This document shows positions 27,388 through 38,414 of a DNA stretch of 64,000 bases, piece after piece. The first letter of the stretch is position 1. Every line of letters starts with the position of its first letter. This DNA comes from JAWKTV01 sp041398905 (GTDB lineage: Bacteria; Planctomycetota; Planctomycetia; Planctomycetales; Planctomycetaceae). The stretch lies in contig JAWKTV010000022.1 in NCBI GenBank assembly GCA_041398905.1, positions 1 through 64,000 of the forward strand, in the 5' to 3' direction. The notes beneath the pieces are model-generated. The model searched no databases. It was not told where the DNA came from and saw only the letters and a program-made list of their open reading frames with translations. The position numbers and the translations under genes are program-made.

Positions 27388-27597
27388 TTACTCCATGATG
27401 CCGACGTTGCGTTCGATGTCGCGGGCCTTGGACGACATGAAGTAGGGTCGGAGGCCGAGGGGGTCGTTGACCGTTTCCCTGGTGAACTCGCGTCGTCCTT
27501 CATCGGCCCCCTTGGTGATCCAGGGGTCGGTGGTGTCGTCGGTGCCGTCGTCGTAGTCGCTGGTGGAAGGGAGCCAGGTGGTCATTCGGCGGGTCAT
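27388..27597 (-). CDS. Small hypothetical protein
   Basis: A 69-residue acidic protein from ATG 27597 (MTRRMTTWLPSTSDYDDG), or from ATG 27585 four codons later. It is predicted soluble with no recognised domain. Its composition (Asp/Thr-rich, then VNDPLGLRPYFMSSKARDIERNVGIME) looks more protein-like than the antisense frames, but evidence is thin. Confidence 0.4.
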   Translation of the reverse strand: MTRRMTTWLPSTSDYDDGTDDTTDPWITKGADEGRREFTRETVNDPLGLRPYFMSSKARDIERNVGIME

Positions 27598-27962
27598 CTG
27601 GCAGCCGGGCCTGCGGTGCGAGCAAGATCGCGAGGAGCCGCGAAGCAAGTCCATCGGGTCATGATACGATCCCTGTCGTCGACGATCGGTCCGCGACCCG
27701 GTGCTGCGTCCTTGCAGCAGCGATGGACGAACCAGCGGGTGGTTATTCCAGAGGTGGAGCTGGCTGTCCAGACCGGTTCGAGCGTGACGGCGGATTCGGC
27801 CGGTGAGGTGGATGGTGGTGGTCGCGGTGTGGCGCTGGTTGCGGAGCGGACAGCGACTGGCAGCTTGATCAAGAACGCAGCATTGGAATGCCGGCGATGG
27901 CTTCCGGGCAGTGGATCGCGTGGTTGCTCGATGGGCTTCGGCCCTCTGAATGTCGACACGCC
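27598..27962. other. Intergenic region, 365 bp
   Basis: No supportable gene on either strand. No hairpin or repeat stands out. Confidence 0.35.
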
Positions 27963-28560
27963 TTAGGGTTGGTCGACGAGGAAGCACGTGAGGGACCGGG
28001 CGCCGTGTGCTCCGATGACGAGCGACTGCTCGATGTCGGCGGTCTTGGAGGGGCCGGAGAGGAAGGTGCCGAAGCGGTGCCGGGTGACGTCAACGCGGTC
28101 GTAGGCCTGGTGCATGTTGCTGACGATGGCGGCCGCCGGCACGACAATGGCGATGTGCTGACTGATGAAGTACAGCGTGCGGACGATCAGGTCATCGGTG
28201 GCCACCCAGACGGCGGCGTTCTCGGCGATGGCGAGTTCGCCGGCGAGCAGCCGCGAAGTCGACCTGCTCGACGCCATGCGGGTCGCCGCTTGCGGGCAGG
28301 TTGATGTTGGTCTCGCCGGCGCCCGCGATGGCGGAGTACCGCTGGATCGCTTCGGAGTACTCCGGCATCAGGTTGAGTGCGGCGTTGACGGCGGCGAGGT
28401 CGGCGACCGGCAGGCAGCGGCCGCCGACGCCTTCGAGCACCGCGGTGAACTGGGCGACCGGGTCGGGGTAGTTGATGCCCTCGAAGGACTCGGCGGGTTG
28501 CTCGACCGCCTGCGGCAGGTGGCTGCGGACCTTGCGGAGAATGGTTTCGCGGGAGGGCAT
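27963..28560 (-). CDS. lutC: LUD-domain protein, LutC/YkgG type (one frameshift)
   Basis: It starts at ATG 28560 (MPSRETILRKVRSHLPQA). The sense moves to another frame near 28250: DPHGVEQVDFAAA continues as ELAIAENAAVWVATDDLIVRTLYFISQ. It ends FLSGPSKTADIEQSLVIGAHGARSL, the LUD-domain hallmark (SxTaDIExxLxxGxHGp). Joined length is about 199 residues, normal for LutC. LutC works with LutA and LutB in L-lactate oxidation, but neither partner is seen here, so the physiological role is open. Confidence 0.8.
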
Positions 28561-28632
28561 GGTTGTCTGGGGGTGGTCAGTGGTGAGAGCCGGGCGGGGT
28601 CGGGGTGTGGATCGCGTCGCAGCCGCGGCGCG

Positions 28633-30826
28633 CTACCAGCTACGTTTGATGCGGGCACGGATTTCCGAGGTGTCGTGGGGGCCGCGGTCGAGTTGTTCAG
28701 GCTCAGCGAGTTGCTCGTAGGCGGGGCGCTCCTGAAAGACCTGCTTGGCGTGCGGGGTGATGAATCGGGTGGGCTGGCCGTACGAGTGGGAGTCACTGCG
28801 GCCGTAGCTGGAGAAGTAGTAGCGCTGGGGTACCGTGACGTAGAGGTGGTTCTTGGCGCGGGTGAGTGCGACGTAGAATAGTCGTCGTTCCTCCTCGATC
28901 TCGTCGGGCGAGTCGGTCGCCATGTCGCTGGGGATGTTGCCGTCGGCGGCATGGATCACGTAGACGCTCTCGAACTCGAGTCCCTTGGAGGAGTGGATGG
29001 TGCTGAGGTTGAGGTAGTCCTCATCGAGGTGGGGATCGCCGGCGAGGTCCTGGGGTGGAGTTCGGCGGGTCGAGGGTCATCTCGGTGAGGAACTGGGCAC
29101 GGTCCTGGAATCGGCCGCAGATGGTCTGGAGCTGTTCGAGGTCGCGGAGTCGGGCGTCGCTGTTGTCGTACTTGCGTTCGAGTAGCGGCGCGTAGAACTT
29201 GCGGACCCGGCCGAGCTGGTCGGGCAGTGGTGACTTGCGGGCGGCGGGCTCTCCGAGGCCGATCATCAGGGCGCAGAAGACGGGCCAGTCGAGCCGGGCG
29301 GCTTGGGGGGGCGAACTCTTTCCAGGTGCGGAAGTCGTATCGGGCAGCGGCGAGCTGCGACATCAACTGTCGGGCTTTGGTCGGTCCGATGCCGGGGATG
29401 AGGATCAGGATTCGCAGTCCGCTGACGACGTCGCGTGGATTCTCGGCGAGTCGGAGGAACGCGATGAGGTCCTTGACGTGAGCGGTCTCGACGAACTTGA
29501 GTCCGCCGAACTTGTGGAAGGGGACGTTGCGTCGGGCGAGTTCGACCTCGAGGGCAATGCTGTGGTGCGAGGCTCGGAAGAGGACCGCCTGCTCCATGAG
29601 CCGGGCCGCGCTCGCGGTGGGCGAGGATGCGGTCGACGACGAACTGGGTCTGCTCGTCTTCATCCTGGCAGAGGACAAGCTGCGGGGGTCGCCCTTCTCG
29701 CGGGTGGAGAAGAGGTCCTTGCGGTGTCGTTCCCTGGCCTCGGCGATGATGCGGTTGGTCGCTTCGAGGATGGGCTGCGTGCTGCGGTAGTTGTGTTCGA
29801 GCTTGACGAGGGTGGTGCCGGGGAAGTGCTGGGGAAAGTCGAGGATGTTGCGGATGGTGGCGGCACGGAATGAGTAGATCGACTGGGCGTCGTCGCCGAC
29901 GACGGTGAGTCTTCGCCGTCGGGCGTGAGCCCCTTGAGGATCCCGGACTGGATGACGTTGGTGTCCTGATACTCGTCGACAAGGACGCAGTCGAACTTTC
30001 TGCGGACGGCGGCGGCGGACCGTTCGTCCTCCATCAGGGCCTTCCAGAAGAGCAGCAGGTCGTCGTAGTCGAGGACGGCGTGCTCCTCCTTGCGATCGAC
30101 ATAAAGGTTGAACAGCTCTTTGAGCTTCTCTTCGTGCTCGAGGCACCAGGGGAAGGCTTGCTCCAGGATGCCGCGGAGCGGGAGCTGGGTGTTGACGACG
30201 CGGCTGTAGATGCTGACGCAGGTTCCCTTGAGGGGGAACCGGGAGGAGCGTTTGCGGCGTCGTCCCGGCTCGGCGGGCTCGTCGTCCTGGCCGAGCTTCA
30301 GCTCCTGCCGGAGAACCTGCATGAGGTCCTCGGAGTCGCTACGGTCGAGGATGGTGAAGTCGTTGGGAAGTCCGATGAGCTGGCCGTACTGCCGGAGCAG
30401 GCGAGTGGCGACCGAGTGAAAGGTGCCGCCCCAGACCTTCGAGCCGATGGCGGACGACGCCGTGGCCGGCTGGCTGGGGGTGACGCTGGTCGGGTCTGTG
30501 TCGTCGGTTTCGCGGGGCAGGCTGTCGGATGCTTCTGCGTCGTTCTCGTCGCTGGGCGGCTGGGCGGCCCGCTGCATCTCACGGAGGATGGAGTCGACGC
30601 GGCGGAGCATTTCGGCCGACGCGCGGCGTGTGAAGGTGAGGAGCAGGATGCGGCCCGGTGCGGTCCCTTCGGCGATCTGATGGGCGACGCGATGGGCGAG
30701 CGTGGTGGTCTTGCCGGTACCGGCTCCCGCGATGATGAGCAGTGGTCCGCGGCCATGCGTGGCCGCCTCCCGCTGCTGCGGGTTCAGGCGGGAGAGAACA
30801 GACTCGATCGCAAGCGGGACGGCCAT
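28633..30826 (-). CDS. UvrD/PcrA-type superfamily 1 DNA helicase (several frameshifts)
   Basis: It starts at ATG 30826 (MAVPLAIESVLSRLNPQQREAA) with the Q-motif, then Walker A AGAGTGKTT, motif Ia LLLTFTRRASAEM, and motif II LVDEYQDTN. Near 29930 the sense changes frame and continues VVGDDAQSIYSFRAA (motif III) and LEHNYRSTQPILEA (motif IV). More shifts occur near 29690, 29290, 29060 and 28970. The C-terminal piece carries motif V/VI (STIHSSKGLEFESVYV; EEERRLFYVALTRAK) and ends at 28633. Joined length is about 730 residues. The function would be 3'-5' unwinding in repair or restart. All motifs are preserved across the breaks, which argues for consensus errors rather than a pseudogene. Confidence 0.85.
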
Positions 30827-30877
30827 CCGTGACTCCGAAGGTGGGTGAAGTGCATGGTAGCTGGTTGAGGGGTAGGT

Positions 30878-30912
<35 letters not shown>

Positions 30913-31297
30913 GGGAGGGGGAGGGGGACTGGCTGTCTGGTGCGAGTCTGCCAACGGGGGCGGCGCACCAGTCTTGCCGTGGTACAGAGGCACTGCGATG
31001 CCTGTTGGCTGTTGCTCCCGCGGGAGGGACAGGTCGGCGCGCTTCCCACCCTCCCGGCTGGTCAGACGGCCGGGAGTTGAGATCGATCGAGCTTCGGGAA
31101 GCGACCGACTGGTTCTGAACATCAACGACGGACGTGAAGGTGCCTCGACTTTGAAGGGCTGGCCAGCCCGACTTTTCCTAGCTGCCGGGAGAGACGTTCG
31201 CACTGGTGACAACCAACGAACAGCGGCTGCCGAGTGTCGAGTGTCGAGGACAGACTGCCAGGCGCGGGCGGCCAAGCGGTCCGGCTTGCCTGATCGT

Positions 31298-31313
31298 TGT
31301 TTCACGTGAAACG
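31298..31313. other. parS-like site 1
   Basis: TGTTTCACGTGAAACG matches the ParB-binding consensus TGTTTCACGTGAAACA at 15 of 16 positions. ParB loads on such sites near the chromosome origin. The second copy lies 84 bp away, centre to centre. Confidence 0.65.
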
Positions 31314-31380
31314 GCGCGGAGAGTATTTCCAGGCAGGGTTCGCCTGGTGCGCTTGATGCGCGCGATGCGGAGAGCTTGCG

Positions 31381-31398
31381 CCGTTTCACGTGAAACGG
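31381..31398. other. parS-like site 2
   Basis: CCGTTTCACGTGAAACGG is a perfect 18-bp palindrome. Aligned with the parS consensus its central 16 bases match at 14 positions, differing only at the two ends. Confidence 0.6.
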
Positions 31399-31419
31399 AG
31401 GACTGGGACCGCGTCAGGG

Positions 31420-32826
31420 TCAGCGGAGGACGGGGACTTCGTGGGGTTGCCAGTTGACAGAGGTCGGCACCACGCCGCCGGAGTGGGACGGGAACGGGGG
31501 TGGCGTGGCCGGTCCTGCTGAGCCTTCGTCGTTCTCAGTCGGCTGGGCTTGCGAGTGGGCCGGAGCATCGAGCGGGGCGGGCCGCTGAGGTGCCTGCTCC
31601 TCCTCCATTCGTCGGAGCCGCTGCATGACGGGCAATGGGTTGATGCGGATGCCGGGTGCGTCCTGCGGGGGAGGGACGATCGGCGAGGTTGACTGTTCGA
31701 CCGGGAAGGGGCTGGGGGTGGAACTCGCACTCGGCGTCGGGAGTGGTTCTTCGGTGTGGACTGAGGCGGGCATGAGGTTCGGCTCGCCGGTCAGTTGCTG
31801 GGGTGCGATGAGTCGCGAGGGGGCGACCAGGCGGCCACGGGGGTGGGCAGGGATGACGGCAGTGCGTCCAACTCATCAAGGAAGTCGGCCCCGCTCATCG
31901 ACCGCGCCGCCTTGGCGGAACCGGATGCGAGGGAGTCGGAGAGAGGTCGAGCGGTCTGCAGGGTGATCGGGTCGGCGGAGGCGGGAGCCAGGGCCGGCTC
32001 GGTTGCGGACGTTCCACGTGGCTCGGCGGCGATGCGTGGGCGAGGGGGAGCGTCGCGCCAGTCGTCGGCCGCAGGTGTCGTCGTGAGGGGGCGAGGCTCG
32101 GCCGGCTGGCTGACTTGCCGCTGACGCTGGCCGCTGTGGGGAGGTGAGCCTCTTGCCGATGGGCTGCGGGAAGCTGTGCGAGTCGACGGGTTGGTTCGTT
32201 GATGGGGAGGTGGTGAGTGCTGTCGAGCTGACGGCCGTCGGGGGTTAGCAGCCTCGCGTGCAGGACCAGCTCGGGGTGGCGGGGAGTTGCTGCCAAGGGA
32301 GTTCGAGCTGGTAGCCGGTGACGAGAAAGCCGTTGTGCCAGAGGTCGCGGGCCTCGTCGGGAGTGTAGCTCCAACTGCCGATGACGCGCTCGGTGCCGTC
32401 TTGGGAGAGGTCGATGGCTTCGAGCTGCAAGGCGCCGATGAGCTTGACGGCTTCGCCTTCGCGTGACTGCGGGGTGAGAACGATGTTGAGCGAGTCGTCG
32501 CCGGGGGCACCATCGGTATCGCGGGTGCCGGTCATCAGCTTGTGGAAGGTCAGTTGCTCGGCGCGGAGGAGCTGGTCGGCCTGCTCGGGCAGGAGGGGCT
32601 GCCGGCCCGCCTCGGCGAGTTGCGTGCGGAGGAGTTGCGACTCTCCGCGAGCGAGTTCGAGTTCTCGGTTCGCGCTGTCGACGATCGCGCGGTACTGTGC
32701 GACAAGGTCCTGCTGGTCGCGGAGCCGGGCTTCGAGGAGGTCGACATCGGCGGAGGGGGCGGCGCAGCCGACCAGCGGAACGAGACAGACCGCGAGCATC
32801 AGTCGCGCGATCGTGCGAGTCCGCAT
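31420..32826 (-). CDS. Coiled-coil lipoprotein with Pro-rich C-terminus (several frameshifts)
   Basis: It starts at ATG 32826 with a lipoprotein signal (TIARLMLAVCLVPLVGCAAP; lipobox LVGC). A coiled coil follows (LLEARLRDQQDLVAQYRAIVD), then a folded domain (FHKLMTGTRDTDGAPGDD; LNIVLTPQSREGEAVKLIGA). The sense changes frame near 32270 (ELVLHARLLTPDGRQLDS), near 32080 (DWRDAPPRPRIAAEP) and near 31800 (LIAPQQLTGEPNLMPAS). It ends at 31420 after a Pro/Ser-rich tail. Joined length is about 467 residues. It is probably an envelope protein. The coiled coil near the lipid anchor suggests a periplasmic stalk. No known family was recognised. Confidence 0.6.
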
Positions 32827-33070
32827 GGGAACCTCCGTGTTCAGGAACTGGCCGACCTTGGCCAGACAAGTGGGGACGCTTCAAATTCCACGAGTCGAGT
32901 GACAAGTCTTCGCGGGGCGGCGAGCGGGGTGATGGTCATCTGGTCCCGCGGGCCGCTGGATGAACTGACACTGCTGATGTGTGAGAAATGAAGCGGTCCT
33001 GGAATCCGCGACTTGGGGCTGGCATGTCACCGGCACGTTGCCGGCTGGACAGGCGGGTGGACTGGATGAA

Positions 33071-33676
<606 letters not shown>

Positions 33677-33690
33677 TGCGTGAGCTTTCA

Positions 33691-33719
33691 GCTATCCGCC
33701 GACAACGATTGACTGTCAA
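33691..33719 (-). promoter_or_regulatory. Candidate sigma-70 promoter of clpP paralogue 1
   Basis: On the minus strand, -35 TTGACA (complement of 33714-33719), a 17-base spacer and -10 GATAGC (complement of 33691-33696). The -10 is weak. The start codon is about 15 bases downstream of the -10, giving a short leader. Confidence 0.4.
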
Positions 33720-33836
33720 CGGGGCAGTGGGTGTATTGGAGTCCGATTCGAATCGCGAACTTTAGCGGCGCTGGCTGCTTCGGGTACCCGGCGTGTGAAT
33801 TCCGAATGCTGACTTCTGGCAGCTTTCGACGCGCCA

Positions 33837-34523
33837 CTACTTCTTCTCAGCCGGCCTGGACTTGTCGCGTTTGGGCATGACGACTTCGTCGACGAGGCCG
33901 TACTCTTTGGCCTGTGTGGGAGTGAGGTAACGATCGCGTTCGGTGTCCTTGGCGACGCGTTCGAGCGGTTGGCCGGTGTGGCGAACGAGAATCTGGTTGA
34001 GTGTCTCGCGGGTTTCGATGATCTCACGGGCCTGGATCTCGATGTCGGAGACCTGTCCGCCGACCTGCCCGTAGGGCTGATGGATCATCATTTTGGCGTG
34101 CGGGAGGATGTACCGCTTGCCATGCGAACCGCCGGCCATGAGGATCGCCCCGCCGCTGGCGGCGAGACCGACGCAGTAGGTGCAGACATCGCACTCGAGG
34201 TACTGCATGGTGTCGTACATCGCGAGCGTGGCCGAGACCGACCCGCCAGGCGAGTTGATATAGAAGTGAATGTCCTGGTGCCGGTTCTCGGACTGGAGAT
34301 AGAGCATCTTCATCACGACGAGGTTGGCGACGCCGTCGTGAATCGGGCCATCCATGAAGATGATCCGGTTTTCGAGGAGGAGGTCCCCGATGCCCATCTG
34401 GCGTGTGCGGGTGTAATCGCCGGCCGCCTGGGGGTTGATCGCACCTCCGTTTCCGTTCCAGAGAGGGCCCATGTTCCCGCCATGCGAGTTGGCGGAGTAT
34501 CCGTAGCTGTTCAATTCGAGCAT
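33837..34523 (-). CDS. clpP: ATP-dependent Clp protease proteolytic subunit (ClpP), paralogue 2
   Basis: A 228-residue protein. I choose ATG 34523 (MLELNSYGYSANSHGGNMGP) because GGAAG lies upstream at good spacing; the frame stays open further but without family similarity. The triad is S123 (GLAASGGA), H148 (MIHQPYG) and D197 (DTERD). The extra N-terminal 30 residues are Gly/Asn-rich. The conserved ASMGA after the active Ser is ASGGA here. Two ClpP paralogues in tandem could form mixed heptamers, as in some other bacteria with clpP1 and clpP2. Confidence 0.93.
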   Translation of the reverse strand: MLELNSYGYSANSHGGNMGPLWNGNGGAINPQAAGDYTRTRQMGIGDLLLENRIIFMDGPIHDGVANLVVMKMLYLQSENRHQDIHFYINSPGGSVSATLAMYDTMQYLECDVCTYCVGLAASGGAILMAGGSHGKRYILPHAKMMIHQPYGQVGGQVSDIEIQAREIIETRETLNQILVRHTGQPLERVAKDTERDRYLTPTQAKEYGLVDEVVMPKRDKSRPAEKK

Positions 34524-34589
34524 GCCGCTTCCTTCGATCCGTCTGTTTGAGGATCCGTCCGCTGTGTGTAGGGAGTGACTCCGGGTGGG

Positions 34590-34618
34590 ATTGTTGGTCA
34601 GCGGGGTGAGCCTGTCAA
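34590..34618 (-). promoter_or_regulatory. Candidate sigma-70 promoter of clpP paralogue 2
   Basis: On the minus strand, a perfect -35 TTGACA (complement of 34613-34618), a 17-base spacer and -10 AACAAT (complement of 34590-34595). It lies about 67 bp before ATG 34523. Confidence 0.55.
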
Positions 34619-34784
34619 CAGGCAAGCGGGGGGCCAAGTCGCGGATCGGCTGAAGTGGCGAGTTCTGGAGGCGGGTCCGAGTCTTCGGCGGCATGTTCAA
34701 CCTCGTGCGCCGCTTGGCGGTCGTACGATGTGTTGATCCGTTCTCGGGGAGGTCACAGGTGGCCGCGCGGGTACGGATTAAGCG

Positions 34785-34818
34785 ACAACAGCCCCTCGGG
34801 AGGCCGAGGGGCTGTTGT
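34785..34818 (-). terminator. Strong hairpin terminator after the DUF1559 gene
   Basis: A perfect 15-bp stem (ACAACAGCCCCTCGG pairing with 34804-34818) closes a 4-base loop, about 25 bp beyond the DUF1559 stop codon. There is no long T run, so it may be a mixed or bidirectional hairpin. Confidence 0.75.
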
Positions 34819-34842
34819 GCGATTGGGTACGACCGGGGTCGA

Positions 34843-35808
34843 CTACGGAGCCTGGACGGGGTTGCCGTCAGACTTATGACCCAGCCAGTTCCAGGCCTGG
34901 AAATCGATGTTCTCGCTGGCGAAGGTCACTTTGGCATCGGCCATGACCATCTGGACTCCGCCGGGATGGTGGCTGGAGAATCCGCAGTTGTTGCGATAGT
35001 CGCCGACGTTGGTGGTGCGGGTGGGGCTGTTGGGCTTCTGACCGGTGAAGGCACCGGGGAAGTTCATGGAGAAGGCACCGCCCCAGTTGCACTCTTCGGC
35101 GTTGCGTTCGCCCATCATGAAGACGTTGCTGGTGCCGTCGGTGATGGCCGCGACACTGACGCGGGTGACACCGCGGCCGCCGAAGATGCCCGGATGGGTC
35201 CGGGTGGAAATGGTGTGCGAGGCGGCCCACAGGTTCTGCGGGTTGCCGGCACCATCCAGCGTCAGGCAGAAGTTGAGAGGAGCGGGACAATCGGGGGTAC
35301 GTGCATCGGGCAGCGTCGGCCCGGCGCAGACGGGGTAGTGCAGCGGCTGCATCTGCCGATTCCCGCCAATGCCGTCGAAGTCGGTATTCGCGTTGTCGAG
35401 GCCGTTATTGGCGTTGGGGTTGGAGGGACAGGTCAGGAGGTCGAAGAATCGGCCTTCAATCAGCGGCAGGTTGGTGCCCGCGGTGATGTGCTGGCTCCAG
35501 TCGATCTGGTCGTAGGTGGGCTTCTGTTCGATGTAGGGCATGAGCGACTCGACCCAGGTGTGCTGCGGTCGCCCGACGGTCGCCGTGTTGGGCAAGCCAT
35601 AGGTGCTGGCGAACGGGTACACCTTGAAGTTGCCTTCATAGGAGTGCATGGCGATCACCAGGTTGTGCAGGTGATCCTGACACTGCGTCTTACGCGCCGC
35701 CTCGCGGACCTGCTGCACGGCAGGCAGGAGAAGCGCCACCAGGATCGCGATAATCGCGATCACGACCAGCAACTCGATCAATGTAAAACCGGCTCGTCTT
35801 CGCAGCAT
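34843..35808 (-). CDS. DUF1559 prepilin-like protein
   Basis: A 321-residue protein beginning with a type IV pilin-like signal (RRRAGFTLIELLVVIAIIAIL): cleavage after Gly by prepilin peptidase and methylation of Phe are expected. DUF1559 marks are AARKTQCQDHLHNLVIAMHSYE near residue 36, the GTSNVFMMGER motif, and a C-terminal SSHHPGGVQMVMADAKVTF. This family is strongly expanded in planctomycetes and thought to form surface pseudopilin-like structures. GGAG lies about 10 bases before the start. A small lipoprotein gene upstream is on the same strand. Confidence 0.95.
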   Translation of the reverse strand: MLRRRAGFTLIELLVVIAIIAILVALLLPAVQQVREAARKTQCQDHLHNLVIAMHSYEGNFKVYPFASTYGLPNTATVGRPQHTWVESLMPYIEQKPTYDQIDWSQHITAGTNLPLIEGRFFDLLTCPSNPNANNGLDNANTDFDGIGGNRQMQPLHYPVCAGPTLPDARTPDCPAPLNFCLTLDGAGNPQNLWAASHTISTRTHPGIFGGRGVTRVSVAAITDGTSNVFMMGERNAEECNWGGAFSMNFPGAFTGQKPNSPTRTTNVGDYRNNCGFSSHHPGGVQMVMADAKVTFASENIDFQAWNWLGHKSDGNPVQAP

Positions 35809-35905
35809 TTCAGCGGACTCCAGGTATGAGGATTGATTGAAAATCAGTTCGGGCGAGTGGTGGGATCATTGTCATCCGGCGTGCCGCCGGACGCGGTGGC
35901 ATGTC

Positions 35906-36369
35906 CTACTTCAAGTCGATGTCATAGGGTCCGCCGCCGTCCGTGACGGTGATCGTGACTCCGGAGGTGGAGGGTCGGCGAATTTCTTGTCGAACGCGAG
36001 CACGCCCTCGATGGGTTTTCCATCATCCGCCATACCGGGCGGTGTCGACCACGACTGTACCCCAACCCGGTACTGCCCCGGCAGCGCTCCCTCGGCCGAG
36101 CCGGACGCCTTGATTTCGTAGTCGCCATCGGGGCCGATCATGCCGGTGAAGGCCTGCTTGCCATCCTCTGAAACGAGGGCGACGGTGCCGTTCGACAAGG
36201 GTTTGCCATTCGCGGTCACGGTTCCGCTGACTTCGCGCAAGTTCGGATCGGCATCCGATGAGCCTCCGCAACCGAGCGAGCAGGCGACGAGTACGCCAGC
36301 CAGCCAGAGTCTCATGGAATGGACATATTTCACGCTCAACGTTCCCGCAATCTGTACGTCGTCCGACAT
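35906..36369 (-). CDS. Carboxypeptidase-regulatory-like lipoprotein (3'-terminal frameshift)
   Basis: I choose ATG 36369 because GGAGTTTCG precedes it. The signal carries a lipobox (VACSLGC). The mature domain (VSGTVTANGKPLSNGTVALVSEDGKQ) is a transthyretin-like fold often found next to DUF1559 genes. Near 35970 the sense moves to another frame and ends VTITVTDGGGPYDIDLK at a stop at 35906-35908, the usual C-terminus for this family. The mature protein is about 130 residues. It probably binds or caps the surface structure of its neighbour; that role is inferred from repeated pairing in planctomycetes. Confidence 0.75.
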
Positions 36370-36722
36370 CGAAACTCCACGGGAGTAGGGAAACAAAGGG
36401 CGCAGGCGGCGTGAGAGCATGACCGGAGAGAACTGTCCGGCCGCCACCGATCGGCCACGAAAGCTGTTACCTGGAGCACCACCCCTCTCTTTAACGTAGC
36501 TCATGCCGGACCGACCACGTCAGTTTTGGAGATCGAATCGATTTTTGTTTGAATGAGCCCAACAGCGATGGACCTGCCCGCGACGACTTGCTGGCGCTGC
36601 GGGCTGGTATTGGGTGGTGGGGGGGGAGGTGGTCGTTTACACCGCTGGCTGTGGCGGGTACCTTGCCGGGAGGCGAGTCGCATTCGCGGGCCGCCTTTCT
36701 CGCATTCCGTTCGGAGTCAATC

Positions 36723-38414
36723 ATGGCTTCCCCAATGATCGTTGCGTGCACCTCCTGCAAATCCAAGCTGAAGCTGAAGGACGCATCCGCAGTCGGGAAG
36801 AAGCTGCGCTGCCCGAAGTGCCAAGAGGTTTTCCTGGTGTCGGCTCCGAAGAAGAAGCCGGCGGCCCAGGCGGATCCGGATGACGAGTTCGGCGGCTTCG
36901 GTGACCTGGACGAAGAGGATTTCGGCGGCGGCGACCTGGGGGACGACGACTTCGGCGATGTTCCCGAGACGCCCATCCGGCGGAAGGCCGGCTCGGGCGG
37001 CGGCTCCAAGTCCGGCAAGACAGGGAAGGGGAAGTCGCGTCGCAAAAGCTCTTCGAGCGGCAACGGCGGAAAGATCGCGCTGATCGCGGGCCTGATTGTC
37101 CTGGGGCTTGGCGTGGTCGGCGGAGGGGTCTACGGCATCTATCTGCTGGCGTCGGGCATGGGCGGGAGTCGGTTCGCCTGGGTGCCGGCCGACTCGGAGT
37201 TCGTGGTTGAGGTCCGCCCGAACGAGGTGTGGAACTCCGGGTTCCTGAGACCACTGCGAGAAAGCGCCGCCGCCGAGCAGTTCACCAGCCAGATGAAGTC
37301 CCAGGTGGACATCGAGCTGTCCGACATCGACCGGATCGTCATCGCGGGCAACAAGACACAGAGTTCCGAGCCGGTCGTGGTGATGTACACCAACCGTCCG
37401 ATTGACATGTCCAGTGTCGCCAAAGGGGCGACGACCGCCGACTACAACGGGCACACCCTGTACATGGGAGCCGGCAGCAAAGGGACCGGATATCTGCCGG
37501 CCGACAACATCGTGGTCTTTGGGCCGGATGCGAAAGTGAAGTCGATGATCGACCAGAGTGGCGAGACGGGAGCGGCGGACAAGTTCGGCTTCATGCCCTC
37601 CGGTGGCCACGTGGCGTTCGGGATGCTGCGGCCCTCTCAGAACACGGAGTTGCCAGCCGGGCTGACGATGGCGGCCGGACAAGTGGACATGAGCACATTG
37701 CAGTCGGTCTCGGGCCGGCTGGATTTCGATACGAACCTCGATGCGAGCTTCTCGCTCGCTCTCACCGACTCGGCCGCGGCTGAGAAGCTGGCGACCGAGA
37801 TGAACGCGGGGAAGCAGAAGGCAATCGATCAGGCGACGGAGCAGGAGTCGCAGTTGGCGAGCATGCCGGAGAATCCGTTCGTGAACAAGGAGACGATGCG
37901 GAAGATGCTCAGTGCGTCGCGATCGGTTGCCGAAAGTCTGTCCGTTTCTTCGAGCGGGGGGACGGTGGATGGCAGCGTGCGGGTGCCGGGCGAGATTGTC
38001 GATGCCCTGTCCTCGCAACTGGCGATGTTCGCCCCGTTGATGATGAATGCGATGCCGAGTGGGGGCGGGGGCGGGAGTTCTTTCAGTCCGTCTGACTTCC
38101 CGGAGCCGGCAGCGCCGCCGCCGTCGTCCAACTCGCACTCGGGCGGTTCGCCGTCTCGTTCGTCTGGCTCACCATCGGGGGCGAGTGATTCGCACAGCGG
38201 CGGTTCGTCGTCCGGTGCGGAGCACTCGTCTTCAAGTTCGCCGGTCAACCCTTCCAACTCCGCGCCAGCGGCGGGTGGTGAACACGCCAGTGCGCACGCG
38301 GGTGGCGGCGACCACGCCGCCAGTCGGCCAGCGAATGCCGGCAACGCAGGCGGGGGCGGGGGCGGGGGCGGTGGTGGCGGCGGAGGCGGTGAGCACGACG
38401 GGAAGGACCGGTAA
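36723..38414 (+). CDS. Zinc-ribbon, single-pass membrane protein with low-complexity tail
   Basis: A 563-residue protein from ATG 36723. Residues 9-33 form a zinc ribbon (CTSC and CPKC pairs). Residues 50-115 are acidic then Lys/Ser-rich. A transmembrane helix follows (IALIAGLIVLGLGVVGGGVYGIYLL). The periplasmic part begins FAWVPADSEFVVEVRPNEVW, a beta-alpha domain seen in several planctomycete proteins. From about residue 440 the protein is Gly/Ser/His-rich, ending in a run of 14 Gly. The zinc ribbon is clearly similar to that of the ExbD fusion at 4321. Function unknown. Confidence 0.75.
   Translation: MASPMIVACTSCKSKLKLKDASAVGKKLRCPKCQEVFLVSAPKKKPAAQADPDDEFGGFGDLDEEDFGGGDLGDDDFGDVPETPIRRKAGSGGGSKSGKTGKGKSRRKSSSSGNGGKIALIAGLIVLGLGVVGGGVYGIYLLASGMGGSRFAWVPADSEFVVEVRPNEVWNSGFLRPLRESAAAEQFTSQMKSQVDIELSDIDRIVIAGNKTQSSEPVVVMYTNRPIDMSSVAKGATTADYNGHTLYMGAGSKGTGYLPADNIVVFGPDAKVKSMIDQSGETGAADKFGFMPSGGHVAFGMLRPSQNTELPAGLTMAAGQVDMSTLQSVSGRLDFDTNLDASFSLALTDSAAAEKLATEMNAGKQKAIDQATEQESQLASMPENPFVNKETMRKMLSASRSVAESLSVSSSGGTVDGSVRVPGEIVDALSSQLAMFAPLMMNAMPSGGGGGSSFSPSDFPEPAAPPPSSNSHSGGSPSRSSGSPSGASDSHSGGSSSGAEHSSSSSPVNPSNSAPAAGGEHASAHAGGGDHAASRPANAGNAGGGGGGGGGGGGGGEHDGKDR

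Noticed and set aside
34693..35829. A 378-residue plus-strand open frame over the DUF1559 gene
   Set aside because: The DUF1559 protein on the opposite strand has a clear pilin signal and family motifs; the plus-strand frame has neither.
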